NCBI RefSeq assembly: GCF_000816845.1
Contig: NZ_CP006877.1
Location: forward strand, 873,501-937,500
Origin: Rhizobium gallicum bv. gallicum R602sp
Lineage (GTDB): Bacteria; Pseudomonadota; Alphaproteobacteria; Rhizobiales; Rhizobiaceae
Reading direction: 5' to 3'
DNA: 64,000 nucleotides
Part shown: in pieces, positions 29,046-38,325 of the stretch
How positions within the stretch are numbered: the stretch's first letter is position 1
Layout: each line of letters begins with the position of its first letter
Notes under the pieces: generated by a model
What the model saw: the letters and a program-made list of their open reading frames with translations, nothing else
Databases searched by the model: none
Told to the model about the DNA's origin: nothing
Translations under genes and position numbers: made by a program

Positions 29046-30950
29046 ATGACATTCAAAGACAAGCCAAAACGGCCGGGCGGCAAGCCCTCCGCGCACGATG
29101 CGCGGCCGAAAACCGAAGGCAAACCGGCAAGAAGCTCGGCGGTTCCCAAGGCTGCAGCCGCCGAGACCGAAGGCGATACCAAGGCGGAACGCATCTCCAA
29201 GGTCATGGCGCGCGCAGGCGTTGCCTCGCGCCGCGACATCGAGCGCATGATCATGGAAGGCCGCGTCACGCTGAACGGCAAGACGCTCGATACGCCGGTG
29301 GTCAACGTGACGCTTACCGACAAGATCGAGGTCGACGGTGTGCCGATCCGCGGCATCGAGCGCACGCGCCTCTGGCTCTATCACAAGCCGGCCGGTCTGG
29401 TGACCACCAATTCCGACCCGGAGGGCCGCCCGACGGTTTTCGACAACCTGCCAGAAGAGCTGCCGCGTGTCATGTCGATCGGCCGGCTCGACATCAATAC
29501 CGAAGGTTTGCTGCTGCTGACCAATGACGGCGGTCTTGCCCGCGCGCTCGAACTGCCGACCACCGGCTGGCTCCGCCGCTACCGCGTGCGCGCCCATGGC
29601 GAGATCGATCAGGAAGCGCTCGACAAGCTGAAGGACGGCATTGCCGTCGACGGCGTGCTCTACGGCTCCATCGAAGCGACGCTTGACCGCACCCAGGGTT
29701 CCAACGTCTGGATCACCATGGGTCTTCGCGAAGGCAAGAACCGTGAAATCAGGAATGTGCTCGGCGCGCTCGGCCTCGACGTCAACCGTCTCATCCGCGT
29801 TTCCTACGGTCCGTTCCAACTCGGCGATCTGCCAGAAGGCCACGTCGTTGAAGTGCGCGGACGCACGCTGCGCGATCAGCTTGGACCGCGCCTGATCGAG
29901 GACGCCAAGGCGAACTTCGATGCCCCGATCTACAACGCGCCTGCCCTTGCTGCCGAGGAAGAGGTGGAAACGAAGCCGGAAAAGCGCGAGCGCTCCTGGA
30001 AGCCTGAGGACAAGCGCGAGCGTGCTTTGAGCCGTCTCGACACCAAGCGTGACGATCGCCGTGATGACCGCCGGGATGGCAGGCGCGAAGGCGACCGCGA
30101 TGTTGGCCGCAGGGAAGACGACCGGCCCAAGCGCCCGGCGCTTGGCAGCCGCAGAAACGCCAATGTCTGGATGGCGCCCGGCGCCCGTCCGCTCGGCGAG
30201 AAGGCCGCCGCCAAGGCTGCGAAGAATGCCCAGACCGCCCGCAAGCGTGGCGAGAAGCCGGGAAGCGGTAAGCCGCAGCCCTCCAGCTACGGCGACGACC
30301 GGCCACGTGTTCAGATCAACCGCGCCCGCGACGAAGAAGGCGAGTGGATCCGCTCCAGCGAAGTTTCGCCGAAGTCCAAGGATGACGGCGAGGGTTTTGG
30401 CCGCAAGCGCTCGTTCGGCGATCGTCCTGCACGCCCGGATCGCCGTTCTGGCGACCGCCCGTCCGGCGACCGCCCTCCGCGCGGGGATCGGCCCTTCGGC
30501 GACAAGCCCCGTGGCGACCGCAGACCACGTGCTGAGGGTGACGAACGTCCCCGTCCTTTCGGTGATCGTCCCGCGCGTGGTGACCGCCCGTCAGGCGACC
30601 GCCCTCCGCGTGGGGATCGGCCTTTTAGCGACAAGCCCCGTGGCGACCGCAGACCGCGCGAAGAAGGTGACGAGCGTCCCCATTCCTTCGGCGATCGTGC
30701 GCGCACTGCCCGCAGCGCTCAAGGCGAGGGCCGCTCCGAACGTCCGCGCGGCGAAAGGCCGTTTGGCGATAAACCTGCGGGCGACAAGCCCCGCGGCAAG
30801 AGCTTCGGCAAGCCGGGCGGCGGCTCCAAGAATTTCTCAAGCAAGCCTAAGGGCGATCGGCCGGGCGGCGGTGGCAAGCCTTCGGGCGCGCCGTCGCGCG
30901 GTGGACCGAAAGGAAAGGGAATGACGCGCGGTGCGGATCGTCGGCGGTGA
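29046..30950 (+). CDS. pseudouridine synthase (RluB/RsuA type) with long Arg/Asp/Gly-rich tail
   Basis: A 634-residue protein. Residues about 55-110 form an S4 RNA-binding domain (ERISKVMARAGVASRRDIER). Residues about 115-290 form the catalytic domain with the GRLDINTEGLLLLTNDG loop carrying the catalytic Asp, then MGLREGKNREIRNV. This matches enzymes that modify 23S U2605 (RluB) or 16S U516 (RsuA); RluB seems likelier. The last ~330 residues are disordered and rich in Asp-Arg and Gly-Asp-Arg-Pro repeats, far longer than the enterobacterial protein. The end overlaps rsmD by 20 bp, suggesting coupling of two rRNA-modifying enzymes. Confidence 0.9.
   Translation: MTFKDKPKRPGGKPSAHDARPKTEGKPARSSAVPKAAAAETEGDTKAERISKVMARAGVASRRDIERMIMEGRVTLNGKTLDTPVVNVTLTDKIEVDGVPIRGIERTRLWLYHKPAGLVTTNSDPEGRPTVFDNLPEELPRVMSIGRLDINTEGLLLLTNDGGLARALELPTTGWLRRYRVRAHGEIDQEALDKLKDGIAVDGVLYGSIEATLDRTQGSNVWITMGLREGKNREIRNVLGALGLDVNRLIRVSYGPFQLGDLPEGHVVEVRGRTLRDQLGPRLIEDAKANFDAPIYNAPALAAEEEVETKPEKRERSWKPEDKRERALSRLDTKRDDRRDDRRDGRREGDRDVGRREDDRPKRPALGSRRNANVWMAPGARPLGEKAAAKAAKNAQTARKRGEKPGSGKPQPSSYGDDRPRVQINRARDEEGEWIRSSEVSPKSKDDGEGFGRKRSFGDRPARPDRRSGDRPSGDRPPRGDRPFGDKPRGDRRPRAEGDERPRPFGDRPARGDRPSGDRPPRGDRPFSDKPRGDRRPREEGDERPHSFGDRARTARSAQGEGRSERPRGERPFGDKPAGDKPRGKSFGKPGGGSKNFSSKPKGDRPGGGGKPSGAPSRGGPKGKGMTRGADRRR
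30453..30710 (+). repeat. 129-bp tandem direct repeat in the pseudouridine synthase tail
   Basis: Two in-frame copies of about 129 bp (43 codons), 30453-30581 and 30582-30710, each encoding GDRPSGDRPPRGDRPF then DKPRGDRRPR and EGDERP. The copies differ by scattered substitutions, so the duplication is not recent. Copy number is likely to vary between strains. Confidence 0.8.
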
Positions 30951-31491
30951 GTTTCGCGGACGGCCGCTTGCCGTACCGAAATCGAACGACATCCGGCCGA
31001 CTGCCGACCGGACGCGTGAGAGCCTGTTCAATATCCTGAGCCACGCCTATTCGGAATGCATCGACGGCACCCGGATACTCGATCTCTTTGCCGGCACCGG
31101 CGCCGTCGGCCTCGAAGCCATCTCGCGCGGCTGCCGTCATGCGCTCTTTGTCGAAAACAGCGTCGAGGGCAGGGGGCTTCTCTGGGAGAATATCGATGCG
31201 CTCGGCCTCCACGGCCGCACCCGCATTCTGCGGCGTGACGCCACGGACCTGGGTTCCGTCGGCAATCTCGAGCCCTTCAGCATGCTTTTCGCCGATCCAC
31301 CCTATGGCAAGGGTCTGGGTGAAAAGGCGATGGCGGCTGCCGCCAAGGGCGGCTGGCTCGTGCCGGGCGCGATTGCCGTTCTCGAAGAGCGATCGGATGT
31401 TGCCGTTTCGGTTGATCCTTCCTATCTCTTCCTCGAAGATCGCATCTTCGGCGATACAAGGGTTCATTTCTTCCGCTACCAGCCTGAATAA
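30931..31491 (+). CDS. rsmD: 16S rRNA (guanine966-N2)-methyltransferase RsmD
   Basis: A 186-residue SAM-dependent methyltransferase of the small ribosomal subunit. It starts at a GTG at 30931 giving MRIVGGEFRGRPLAVP, the usual RsmD opening, followed by RPTADRTRESLFNIL. The SAM site is ILDLFAGTGAVGLEAISRG, and the catalytic DPPY motif is in MLFADPPYGKG. Its start overlaps the end of the pseudouridine synthase gene by 20 bp. Confidence 0.95.
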   Translation: MRIVGGEFRGRPLAVPKSNDIRPTADRTRESLFNILSHAYSECIDGTRILDLFAGTGAVGLEAISRGCRHALFVENSVEGRGLLWENIDALGLHGRTRILRRDATDLGSVGNLEPFSMLFADPPYGKGLGEKAMAAAAKGGWLVPGAIAVLEERSDVAVSVDPSYLFLEDRIFGDTRVHFFRYQPE

Positions 31492-31518
31492 GGGCGGCGG
31501 GTTATCCGGAGTTGGGTT

Positions 31519-32403
31519 GTGCGGCAGGCGGCGGTTATTGCGAATAGCGAAATGCCTGTTGCGAGCGGCATGCCGACGGTGGCCATCGCCTTCGGCGGCG
31601 GCGGTGCCCGTGGGCTCGCCCATATCCACGTGATCGAAGCCCTGGACGAGCTCGGCATCCGGCCCGTTGCGATTTCCGGCGCATCGATCGGCGCCATCAT
31701 GGGTGCGGGCATGGCGGCCGGCATGAGTGGCGAGGCGATCCGCGAGCACGCGCTGATGACGGTCGGTAACAAGACGGCTGTCGTCAGCCGCATCTGGGGT
31801 CTGCGGCCGCAGACGGTCCGGGACGCCGTCGCAAAGGGCATCCGTATCGGCCAGTTCAATCTCGAGCGTATCCTCAAGGCTTTCCTGCCGGCCGGCCTGC
31901 CCGATCGCTTCGAAGATCTGCCTATTCCGATGAACGTCATCACGACCGATTACTACGGTCAGAGCGAGGTCATCATCGGCGAAGGAGCGCTATTTCCGGC
32001 GCTTGCCGCATCGTCTTCCATCCCTGCCGTCTTCATGCCCGTTCGCCTCCACGGCCGGGTGATGATCGATGGCGGCATCAGCAATCCGGTCCCCTACGAG
32101 TGCCTGATGGATATTGCCGACATCGTCATCGGTGTCGATGTCGTCGGTGCGCCGGAAGGCGACGGCACACATATTCCGAACCGCATGGAAAGCATTTTCG
32201 GTTCCGGCCAACTGATGATGCAGACGGCAATCACGCTGAAACTCAAGCTCCAGCCGCCGCATATCTTCCTGCGCCCGGCCGTCGGCCGCACTGGCGTGAT
32301 GGATTTTCTCAAGGCGCGCGAGGTACTGGCGATGTCTGCGGGCGTCAAGGATGAACTGAAGCGCGCACTCGATCGGGAATTTGAAGCCCGCCTCAGGGCT
32401 TAG
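31519..32403 (+). CDS. patatin-like phospholipase (RssA/NTE type)
   Basis: A 294-residue esterase of the patatin fold. The oxyanion loop is FGGGGARGLAH, the serine elbow GASIG is in ISGASIGAIMG, and the catalytic Asp is in MIDGGISNPVP. It resembles bacterial RssA-like lipases acting on phospholipids or lysophospholipids; the true substrate is unknown. A GTG at 31519 is the first start in frame, with ATG at 31552 and 31570 as alternatives nearer the conserved domain. The stop overlaps that of the convergent antiporter gene by 4 bp. Confidence 0.9.
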   Translation: MRQAAVIANSEMPVASGMPTVAIAFGGGGARGLAHIHVIEALDELGIRPVAISGASIGAIMGAGMAAGMSGEAIREHALMTVGNKTAVVSRIWGLRPQTVRDAVAKGIRIGQFNLERILKAFLPAGLPDRFEDLPIPMNVITTDYYGQSEVIIGEGALFPALAASSSIPAVFMPVRLHGRVMIDGGISNPVPYECLMDIADIVIGVDVVGAPEGDGTHIPNRMESIFGSGQLMMQTAITLKLKLQPPHIFLRPAVGRTGVMDFLKAREVLAMSAGVKDELKRALDREFEARLRA

Positions 32404-34208
32404 GCATCCGCTGTCACGTCAGCCGTTCCCGCTAGCGGATCTTCGTCGAAATCCATCGTTCGCTTCGGCTTCACCAGCGGTTCTGGCCGGACCGGCTGGG
32501 AAAAGAGCATGTCGCGGCCCGCCTGCAGCCCGCCGGTTACCTGAAGCACGAGCCGCTCCTCGTCGCGCTTGCGGATATCCTCGCCGATCTCCAAGGCGTC
32601 CGCATCGTCGAACCCGAGCGCCTCAAGCGTGCGGCGGCCAAAAAGCAGGCCGGATTCCAGCGTTTCGCGCAGTTCGTAATCGACATTGCGATTCCTGAGG
32701 GCGATCGAATGGACACGGTCGTAGGAGCGCACGAAGAGTTTCGCGTGCGGATATTCGGCCTGCACCAGGTCCACCACCTTGTCGGTGATTTCCCGCTTCT
32801 GCGTGCAGACGACGACGATCTTCGCCTTTTCGATGCCGGCCGAGCGCAGCACGTCCTTGCGCGTTCCGTCGCCGAAATAGATACGGAAGCCGAAGGAGGA
32901 CGCCTGGCGGATGCGGTCCGCGGAGAAATCGATGACCGTCACGTCGCGCCCGCCCGCGAGTAGGATCTGCGCGGCGATCTGGCCGAAACGCGAGAAGCCT
33001 ACCATCAGCACATCGGCGCCCGCACCCTCGAAGTCCTCATCGAGCTCCTCATGATCCTCGCCTTTCATCATACGTTTCGAAAGTGCTGCCCCGAGCGGCG
33101 TCAGCGCCATCGACAGTGTAACGATGGCGACCAGCAGCGATGCCGTGCTGAAGCTCATCAGTCCCGCCGCACCGGCGGTCGTAAACAGCACGAAGCCGAA
33201 CTCGCCGCCCTGCGGCAGCAGGAAAGCGATGCGGATGGCGTCGTCGTGCGAAGAACCGCTCACCCGGCAGAGTCCGTAGATGATCACCGCCTTGACGGCC
33301 ATCACGATCGGCACCGCGGCGATGATGAAGAGCGCGTTGTCGATCAGCACGTCCAGCTCCAGCGACAGGCCGACCGCGATGAAGAAGATAGCGAGAAGCA
33401 CGCCGCGGAAGGGTTCGATATCCGCCTCAAGCTCGTGCCGGTAGGACGATTCGGCAAGCATGACGCCGGACAGGAACGCGCCCATCGCCATGGAAAGCCC
33501 GGCAAACTGCATCAGGCTCGCCGATCCCATGACTACGAAAAGCGCCGCGACAATCATCGCCTCGCGGGCTCCGGTCCTTGCAATCACCTGGAAGAGCGGC
33601 GTCAGCAGATAGCGTCCCATGACGATCATCGCGCCGACGGCACCGACCGCGATCGCAAAGTCCAGAAGCGGCGCATTGCTGCCGCTTCCACCGTCGAGAA
33701 TGGTGATCAGCGCCAAGAGCGGCACGATTGCCAGGTCCTGGAAAAGCAGCATCGAAAAGGAGCGCTGCCCGTATTTGGTGTTCACCTCGCCAGCATCATC
33801 GAGTAGCTGCATCGCAAAGGCAGTGGAAGAAAGCGCCAGCCCAAAGCCCGCAACGACGCTTCCCCGCCAGTCGAGAACGCCGGAGAAATAGGAAAGGCCC
33901 GTCAACGCCAGTCCCGTCAGCATCACCTGCGCGGTGCCGAGCCCGAAGATGTCGCGTCGCATCTGCCAGAGGCGCGAGGGTTTGAGCTCGAGGCCGATGA
34001 TGAAGAGCAGGAACACGACGCCGAGCTCGGCAACGCCCAAAATCTGCTCGCCGTCCGTGATGCCATGAAATATCGGACCGATAACGACGCCCGCGGCAAG
34101 ATAGCCGAGCACCGTGCCGAGCCCGAGCTTCTTGAAGATCGGGGCGGCAACGACCGCGCCGCCGAGCAGCAGGATCGTTTCGGAAAAGAGGGCATTGGGG
34201 GCGGACAT
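32400..34208 (-). CDS. CPA2-type monovalent cation:proton antiporter with TrkA-N domain (KefB/YbaL-like)
   Basis: A 602-residue inner-membrane protein. About the first 385 residues form twelve or so membrane helices of the Na+/H+ exchanger fold (ETILLLGGAVVAAPIFKKLG, RSFSMLLFQDLAIVPLLALI). A Rossmann TrkA-N domain follows (VLMVGFSRFGQIAAQILLAG) with a C-terminal extension. The fold matches Kef/YbaL potassium efflux systems gated by nucleotides or glutathione. No KefF/KefG-like partner is adjacent. Starts at ATG 34208, 119 bp from the divergent pmbA gene. Confidence 0.92.
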   Translation of the reverse strand: MSAPNALFSETILLLGGAVVAAPIFKKLGLGTVLGYLAAGVVIGPIFHGITDGEQILGVAELGVVFLLFIIGLELKPSRLWQMRRDIFGLGTAQVMLTGLALTGLSYFSGVLDWRGSVVAGFGLALSSTAFAMQLLDDAGEVNTKYGQRSFSMLLFQDLAIVPLLALITILDGGSGSNAPLLDFAIAVGAVGAMIVMGRYLLTPLFQVIARTGAREAMIVAALFVVMGSASLMQFAGLSMAMGAFLSGVMLAESSYRHELEADIEPFRGVLLAIFFIAVGLSLELDVLIDNALFIIAAVPIVMAVKAVIIYGLCRVSGSSHDDAIRIAFLLPQGGEFGFVLFTTAGAAGLMSFSTASLLVAIVTLSMALTPLGAALSKRMMKGEDHEELDEDFEGAGADVLMVGFSRFGQIAAQILLAGGRDVTVIDFSADRIRQASSFGFRIYFGDGTRKDVLRSAGIEKAKIVVVCTQKREITDKVVDLVQAEYPHAKLFVRSYDRVHSIALRNRNVDYELRETLESGLLFGRRTLEALGFDDADALEIGEDIRKRDEERLVLQVTGGLQAGRDMLFSQPVRPEPLVKPKRTMDFDEDPLAGTADVTADA

Positions 34209-34327
34209 GTCGCGGAGTTTCTTTCAATGGTGGGAAGCGCGCAAGCCGCGCGAAAAAGAATCGACGGCCGCGGCCTTGATGCTTTCGGAAGTGCACAATA
34301 AATGGAAGCCCAAGGAAAGGCCAAATC

Positions 34328-35674
34328 ATGTCCTCAGAAATAGATTCCTCGACACTTCTTTCCCGTGCAAGCCAGTTGATCGATCTTGCCAAGAAGGCCG
34401 GCGCCGATGCCGCCGATGCGGTTGTCGTGCGCTCTCGCTCGCAATCCGTCGGCATCCGCCTCGGCAAGGTCGAAGGCACGGAATCGTCTGAGAGCGACGA
34501 TTTCTCCCTGCGCGTCTTCGTTGGCCGGAAGGTCGCGAGCGTTTCCGCCAATCCGGGCTTCGACCTGACGGCGCTCGCCGAACGCGCTGTCGCGATGGCA
34601 AAAGTCTCGCCTGAAGATCCCTTCGCGTGCCTTGCCGACGAGCAGAGGCTTGCGAAGTCCTATGCCGATCTTGAGCTTTTCGACCCGACGGAAGTTTCCA
34701 CCGACATTCTGCGCGAGGCAGCGCTTGCGACTGAGGCCGCGGCGCTTGAGGTCAAGGGCGTCACCAACTCGTCCGGGGGCGGAGCCTCCGCTGGTTTCGG
34801 TGGGCTGGTTCTCGTCACCTCGCACGGCTTCCAAGGCAGCTATATGGGCTCGCGCTTCGGCCGCTCCGTCAGCGTCATTGCCGGCGAAGGCACCGGCATG
34901 GAGCGCGATTACGATTACGACAGCCGCCTTTATTACGCCGAACTCGACGATGCCGCCGAAATCGGCCGGCGCGCCGGCGAGCGTGCCGTCAAGCGCCTCA
35001 ATCCGCGTCAGGTCGATACCGGCAAGGGCGTCACCGTCGTCTTCGATCCGCGCATCGCCCGCGGTTTCGTCGGCCACATCGCTGGCGCCATCAATGGCGC
35101 CTCGGTCGCGCGCAAATCCAGCTTCCTGCGCGACAAGATGGGCCAGCAGGTGTTGAAATCCGGCCTTTCGATCACCGACGATCCGCTGATTGTGCGCGGC
35201 CCGTCCTCGCGTCCTTTCGATGGCGAAGGCATTTCCGGCGAGCGTCTGGTGATGATCGAGGACGGCGTCCTGAAGCATTGGTTCCTTTCGACTGCGACGG
35301 CGCGTGAAATCGGCATGGAAACCAATGGCCGCGGCGTGCGCAGCGGCAATTCGGTGACGCCCGCTTCGACGAACCTCGCGCTGGAACCGGGTGATATCTC
35401 GCCGGAAGAGTTGATCCGGAGCGTCGGGAACGGCTTCTACGTAACTGAGCTTATCGGCCAGGGTGTCAACATGCTCACAGGCGAGTATAGCCGCGGCGCG
35501 ACCGGCTTCTGGATCGAAAACGGCGAACTGACATTCCCTGTCTCCGAAGTGACGATCGCCTCGAACCTCAAGGAGATGTTCATGCGTGTGACGCCCGCAA
35601 ACGACATCGATCGCAAGTATGGCGTAGCGGCCCCCACGCTGGCGATCGAGGGAATGACGCTTGCGGGACGCTAG
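34328..35674 (+). CDS. pmbA: TldE/PmbA family protein
   Basis: A 448-residue protein of the TldD/TldE peptidase family. It has the N-terminal repeat-like region (FSLRVFVGRKVASVSANPGF) and the C-terminal barrel with RGVRSGNSVTPASTNLALEPG and NGFYVTELIGQGVNMLTGEYSRGATGFWI split across the active-site cleft. It lacks the HExxxH zinc motif of TldD, as expected for the non-catalytic TldE partner. TldD/TldE cleaves unstructured peptides. tldD is not in this window. It leads the pmbA-cysQ-DUF4170-waaA row. Confidence 0.93.
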   Translation: MSSEIDSSTLLSRASQLIDLAKKAGADAADAVVVRSRSQSVGIRLGKVEGTESSESDDFSLRVFVGRKVASVSANPGFDLTALAERAVAMAKVSPEDPFACLADEQRLAKSYADLELFDPTEVSTDILREAALATEAAALEVKGVTNSSGGGASAGFGGLVLVTSHGFQGSYMGSRFGRSVSVIAGEGTGMERDYDYDSRLYYAELDDAAEIGRRAGERAVKRLNPRQVDTGKGVTVVFDPRIARGFVGHIAGAINGASVARKSSFLRDKMGQQVLKSGLSITDDPLIVRGPSSRPFDGEGISGERLVMIEDGVLKHWFLSTATAREIGMETNGRGVRSGNSVTPASTNLALEPGDISPEELIRSVGNGFYVTELIGQGVNMLTGEYSRGATGFWIENGELTFPVSEVTIASNLKEMFMRVTPANDIDRKYGVAAPTLAIEGMTLAGR

Positions 35675-35708
35675 AGCGCCCTGACCTTGTTGGAATTGGA
35701 TTGATGCA

Positions 35709-36518
35709 ATGTGTGACGTTCGAACGGCCCGCTGGCAAAGCGATCTCGAATTGATCGCCGATGCCGCAAAGCAGGCGGGTGATGTTGCTCTCGGTTTCTT
35801 CAATCAGTCGCCGGAGGTCTGGTGGAAAAATGGAGGCCGCTCGCCCGTCAGCGCTGCCGATTTCGCCGCCAACGAAAAGCTGGAATCCATCCTGCGCCTC
35901 GCCAGGCCGGATTACGGCTGGCTTTCCGAAGAGACCGAGGACAGCGCCGCCCGTCTGTCGGCCGAGACGCTTTTCGTCATTGATCCGATCGACGGCACGC
36001 GCGCCTTCCTCGGCGGCTTGGATCTCTGGTGCGTCAGCGTCGCCGTCGTCCATCGCGGCAGGCCGGTTGCCGGAGTTCTCTATGCTCCCGCCCTCGACGA
36101 GCTTTTCGAGGCGGTCGAAGGCGGTGCCGCGATGAAAAATGGCGAGCCCATTGCCGTATCGGCCAACGGACCGGATACCGTCAGTCGTTTTGCGATCGGC
36201 GAAGACATCCTGAAGGCGTTCCCCGATCCCTTCCGGCGGAAGATCGAAAGGGTGAAGCATGTGCCCTCGCTCGCCTATCGCATCGCGATGGTCGCGGACG
36301 GCCGTCTTGAAGGTACCTTCGTCAAGCGCAATTCGCATGATTGGGATCTTGCGGCAGCCGATCTCATCCTCGAACGCGCCGGCGGCCGGCTGACCGATCT
36401 CGATGGACGCTCGGTCCTCTATAACCGTTCTGAGGTTAGTCATGCCGAGCTTTGCGGCGCTGCCGGCCCTCGCGTTGCGGAGTTTCTCGAAGGGCTTGCT
36501 GAAATACGAAGCAGTTGA
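35709..36518 (+). CDS. cysQ: inositol-monophosphatase family 3'(2'),5'-bisphosphate nucleotidase
   Basis: A 269-residue Mg-dependent, Li-sensitive phosphatase. Metal ligands are visible in LSEETED near residue 75 and in VIDPIDGTRAFLGG near 95, with WDLAAADLILERAGG near 215. This is the CysQ/IMPase fold; it would hydrolyse PAP/PAPS or an inositol or sugar phosphate. The conserved position between pmbA and waaA in rhizobia is from memory. It is 34 bp behind pmbA, so cotranscription is likely. Confidence 0.85.
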   Translation: MCDVRTARWQSDLELIADAAKQAGDVALGFFNQSPEVWWKNGGRSPVSAADFAANEKLESILRLARPDYGWLSEETEDSAARLSAETLFVIDPIDGTRAFLGGLDLWCVSVAVVHRGRPVAGVLYAPALDELFEAVEGGAAMKNGEPIAVSANGPDTVSRFAIGEDILKAFPDPFRRKIERVKHVPSLAYRIAMVADGRLEGTFVKRNSHDWDLAAADLILERAGGRLTDLDGRSVLYNRSEVSHAELCGAAGPRVAEFLEGLAEIRSS

Positions 36519-36579
36519 CGTTTGCGTCAAAATCCCGCAGATGAAAGCGCGGAGGAGACCAGTAGAGAAAGAGAAGAAA

Positions 36580-36828
36580 ATGACGGAATCTGGCGGCAAA
36601 AAGCAGCTCTTGCATCTCGTATTTGGCGGAGAACTGGAAAGCCTGACCGATGTTCAGTTCCGGGATCTGAATGATCTCGATATTGTCGGTATTTTTCCGG
36701 ATTACGCCTCGGCGCTAGGGGCCTGGAAGGCCAAGGCGCAGTCGACCGTGGACAACGCACATATGCGTTACTTCATCGTCCATATGCATCGCTTGCTCGA
36801 TCCGCAGGACAAGGCTGGAAATAAATAA
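36580..36828 (+). CDS. DUF4170 domain protein
   Basis: An 82-residue cytosolic protein (MTESGGKKQLLHLVFGGELE onwards, ending HRLLDPQDKAGNK). The motif VGIFPDYASALGAWKAKAQ and the MRYFIVHMHRLLDP end are the DUF4170 pattern, a family found almost only in alphaproteobacteria and usually next to waaA. Function unknown. The start at 36580 follows GAGAAGAAA and is preferred over the long upstream frame from 36403 that overlaps cysQ. Confidence 0.85.
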   Translation: MTESGGKKQLLHLVFGGELESLTDVQFRDLNDLDIVGIFPDYASALGAWKAKAQSTVDNAHMRYFIVHMHRLLDPQDKAGNK

Positions 36829-37005
36829 TTTCTCAGCATCTTACGCGCCCGATGCCGCTCCATTCGGCAGGGCCGTCTTTGCGCATCGTTAGATACGCGC
36901 CACAGGCGATTGACGCATTCTGAACAAATTACTCGGTCATTCCGGCGGCAACAATAATTGGGGAATGGGTTTGATGTCGATCATCGCTGATCGGAGGCAT
37001 TTTAA

Positions 37006-38325
37006 ATGAGTTCGCCAAGAGCGCGGTTCGCGCTGGGCGTCTATAGGACGGCAGGGGTCATCGCCTCTCCGATCGTCGGCGCCTATCTCGCCTACCGGAC
37101 CGCCAAGGGCAAGGAAGAGCGTGCGCGCCGCACGGAGCGCTTTGGCTATGCCAGCGCAAACCGGCCGCAGGGTCCGCTTGTCTGGTTTCATGCTGCGAGT
37201 GTCGGTGAGACCAACGCCGTCATTCCGCTTATCCGCGAAATCCGCCGCCGCGACATTCATGTGATCCTGACGACGGGCACGATCACCTCGGCAAGGCTCG
37301 CCGCCGAGCGCATGGGCAATGAGGCGATCCATCAATATGTACCGCTCGACCTGAAGCCCGCCGTCAGCCGCTTCCTCGAATACTGGCAGCCGGATTGCGC
37401 CATCATTGCAGAGTCGGAAATCTGGCCGGCGACCGTCATGGAACTCGGCCGCCGCCGCATTCCGCAGATCCTCGTCAATGCGCGCATGTCGGATCGCTCC
37501 TTCGCGCGCTGGCAGCGTCGAACGGCCATTGCCGAGGCGCTGTTCGAGAACCTCGCGCTTGTGATCGCGCAGTCGGACATCGATGCCGAGCGTTTTCGCG
37601 ATCTCGGGGCAAGGCACGTGACGACCTCCGGCAATCTCAAGGTCGATACGGATGCACCTCCTTATGACGCATCCGTACTCGCCCGCTATAAGAAGCAGAT
37701 CGGCGATCGCAAGACTTGGGCTGCGATCTCGACTTTCGACGGCGAGGAAAATGCCGCGGCGGTTGTTCATCGCACACTGAAGGAGCGCAACGGCCAGCTG
37801 ACGATCATCGTGCCGCGCCATCCCGAGCGCTCCGACGAGATCGAAGAAATGCTCGTCAAGCAGGGCCTCAAGGTTGCTCGCCGCACGCGCGATGACCTAC
37901 TCTCGCCGGATGTCGATATCTTCCTCGGCGATACGATCGGCGAAATGGGTCTTTACCTGCGGATGACGGAAGTCGCCTTCGTCGGCCGTTCGCTCTTTGC
38001 CGAAGGCGGACAAAATCCGCTCGAACCCGCCATGCTGGGCTGCGCTGTACTTTCCGGCAGCAATGTCCAGAACTTCCGCGACGCCTATCAGAAGCTTGCC
38101 CGCCGCGGCAGCGCCCGCATGGTGCGCGATACCGAGATGCTGGCCAAGGGGGTGCATTATCTGCTCATCAACGGCGAGGCGCGGCGTAGTATGATCGAGG
38201 CCGGCGTCATGACCGTGCAGGAAATGCGCGGCGCGCTGACGGCGACGGTGAAGTCTCTCGAGCCTTACATCAATCCGCTGACGGTGAAGGCAAGACTGCT
38301 GCCGAGGTCGGTGGCAGAGGGCTGA
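37006..38325 (+). CDS. waaA: 3-deoxy-D-manno-octulosonic acid (Kdo) transferase
   Basis: A 439-residue GT-B glycosyltransferase that adds Kdo residues to the lipid A precursor on the inner face of the inner membrane. The N-terminal amphipathic/membrane segment is short. GPLVWFHAASVGETNAVIPLI carries the catalytic Glu, then TTGTITSARLAAER, AIIAESEIWP, and the C-terminal GRSLFAEGGQNPLEPAM that binds CMP. Its last base is shared with the first base of the next gene's start codon. Confidence 0.95.
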   Translation: MSSPRARFALGVYRTAGVIASPIVGAYLAYRTAKGKEERARRTERFGYASANRPQGPLVWFHAASVGETNAVIPLIREIRRRDIHVILTTGTITSARLAAERMGNEAIHQYVPLDLKPAVSRFLEYWQPDCAIIAESEIWPATVMELGRRRIPQILVNARMSDRSFARWQRRTAIAEALFENLALVIAQSDIDAERFRDLGARHVTTSGNLKVDTDAPPYDASVLARYKKQIGDRKTWAAISTFDGEENAAAVVHRTLKERNGQLTIIVPRHPERSDEIEEMLVKQGLKVARRTRDDLLSPDVDIFLGDTIGEMGLYLRMTEVAFVGRSLFAEGGQNPLEPAMLGCAVLSGSNVQNFRDAYQKLARRGSARMVRDTEMLAKGVHYLLINGEARRSMIEAGVMTVQEMRGALTATVKSLEPYINPLTVKARLLPRSVAEG

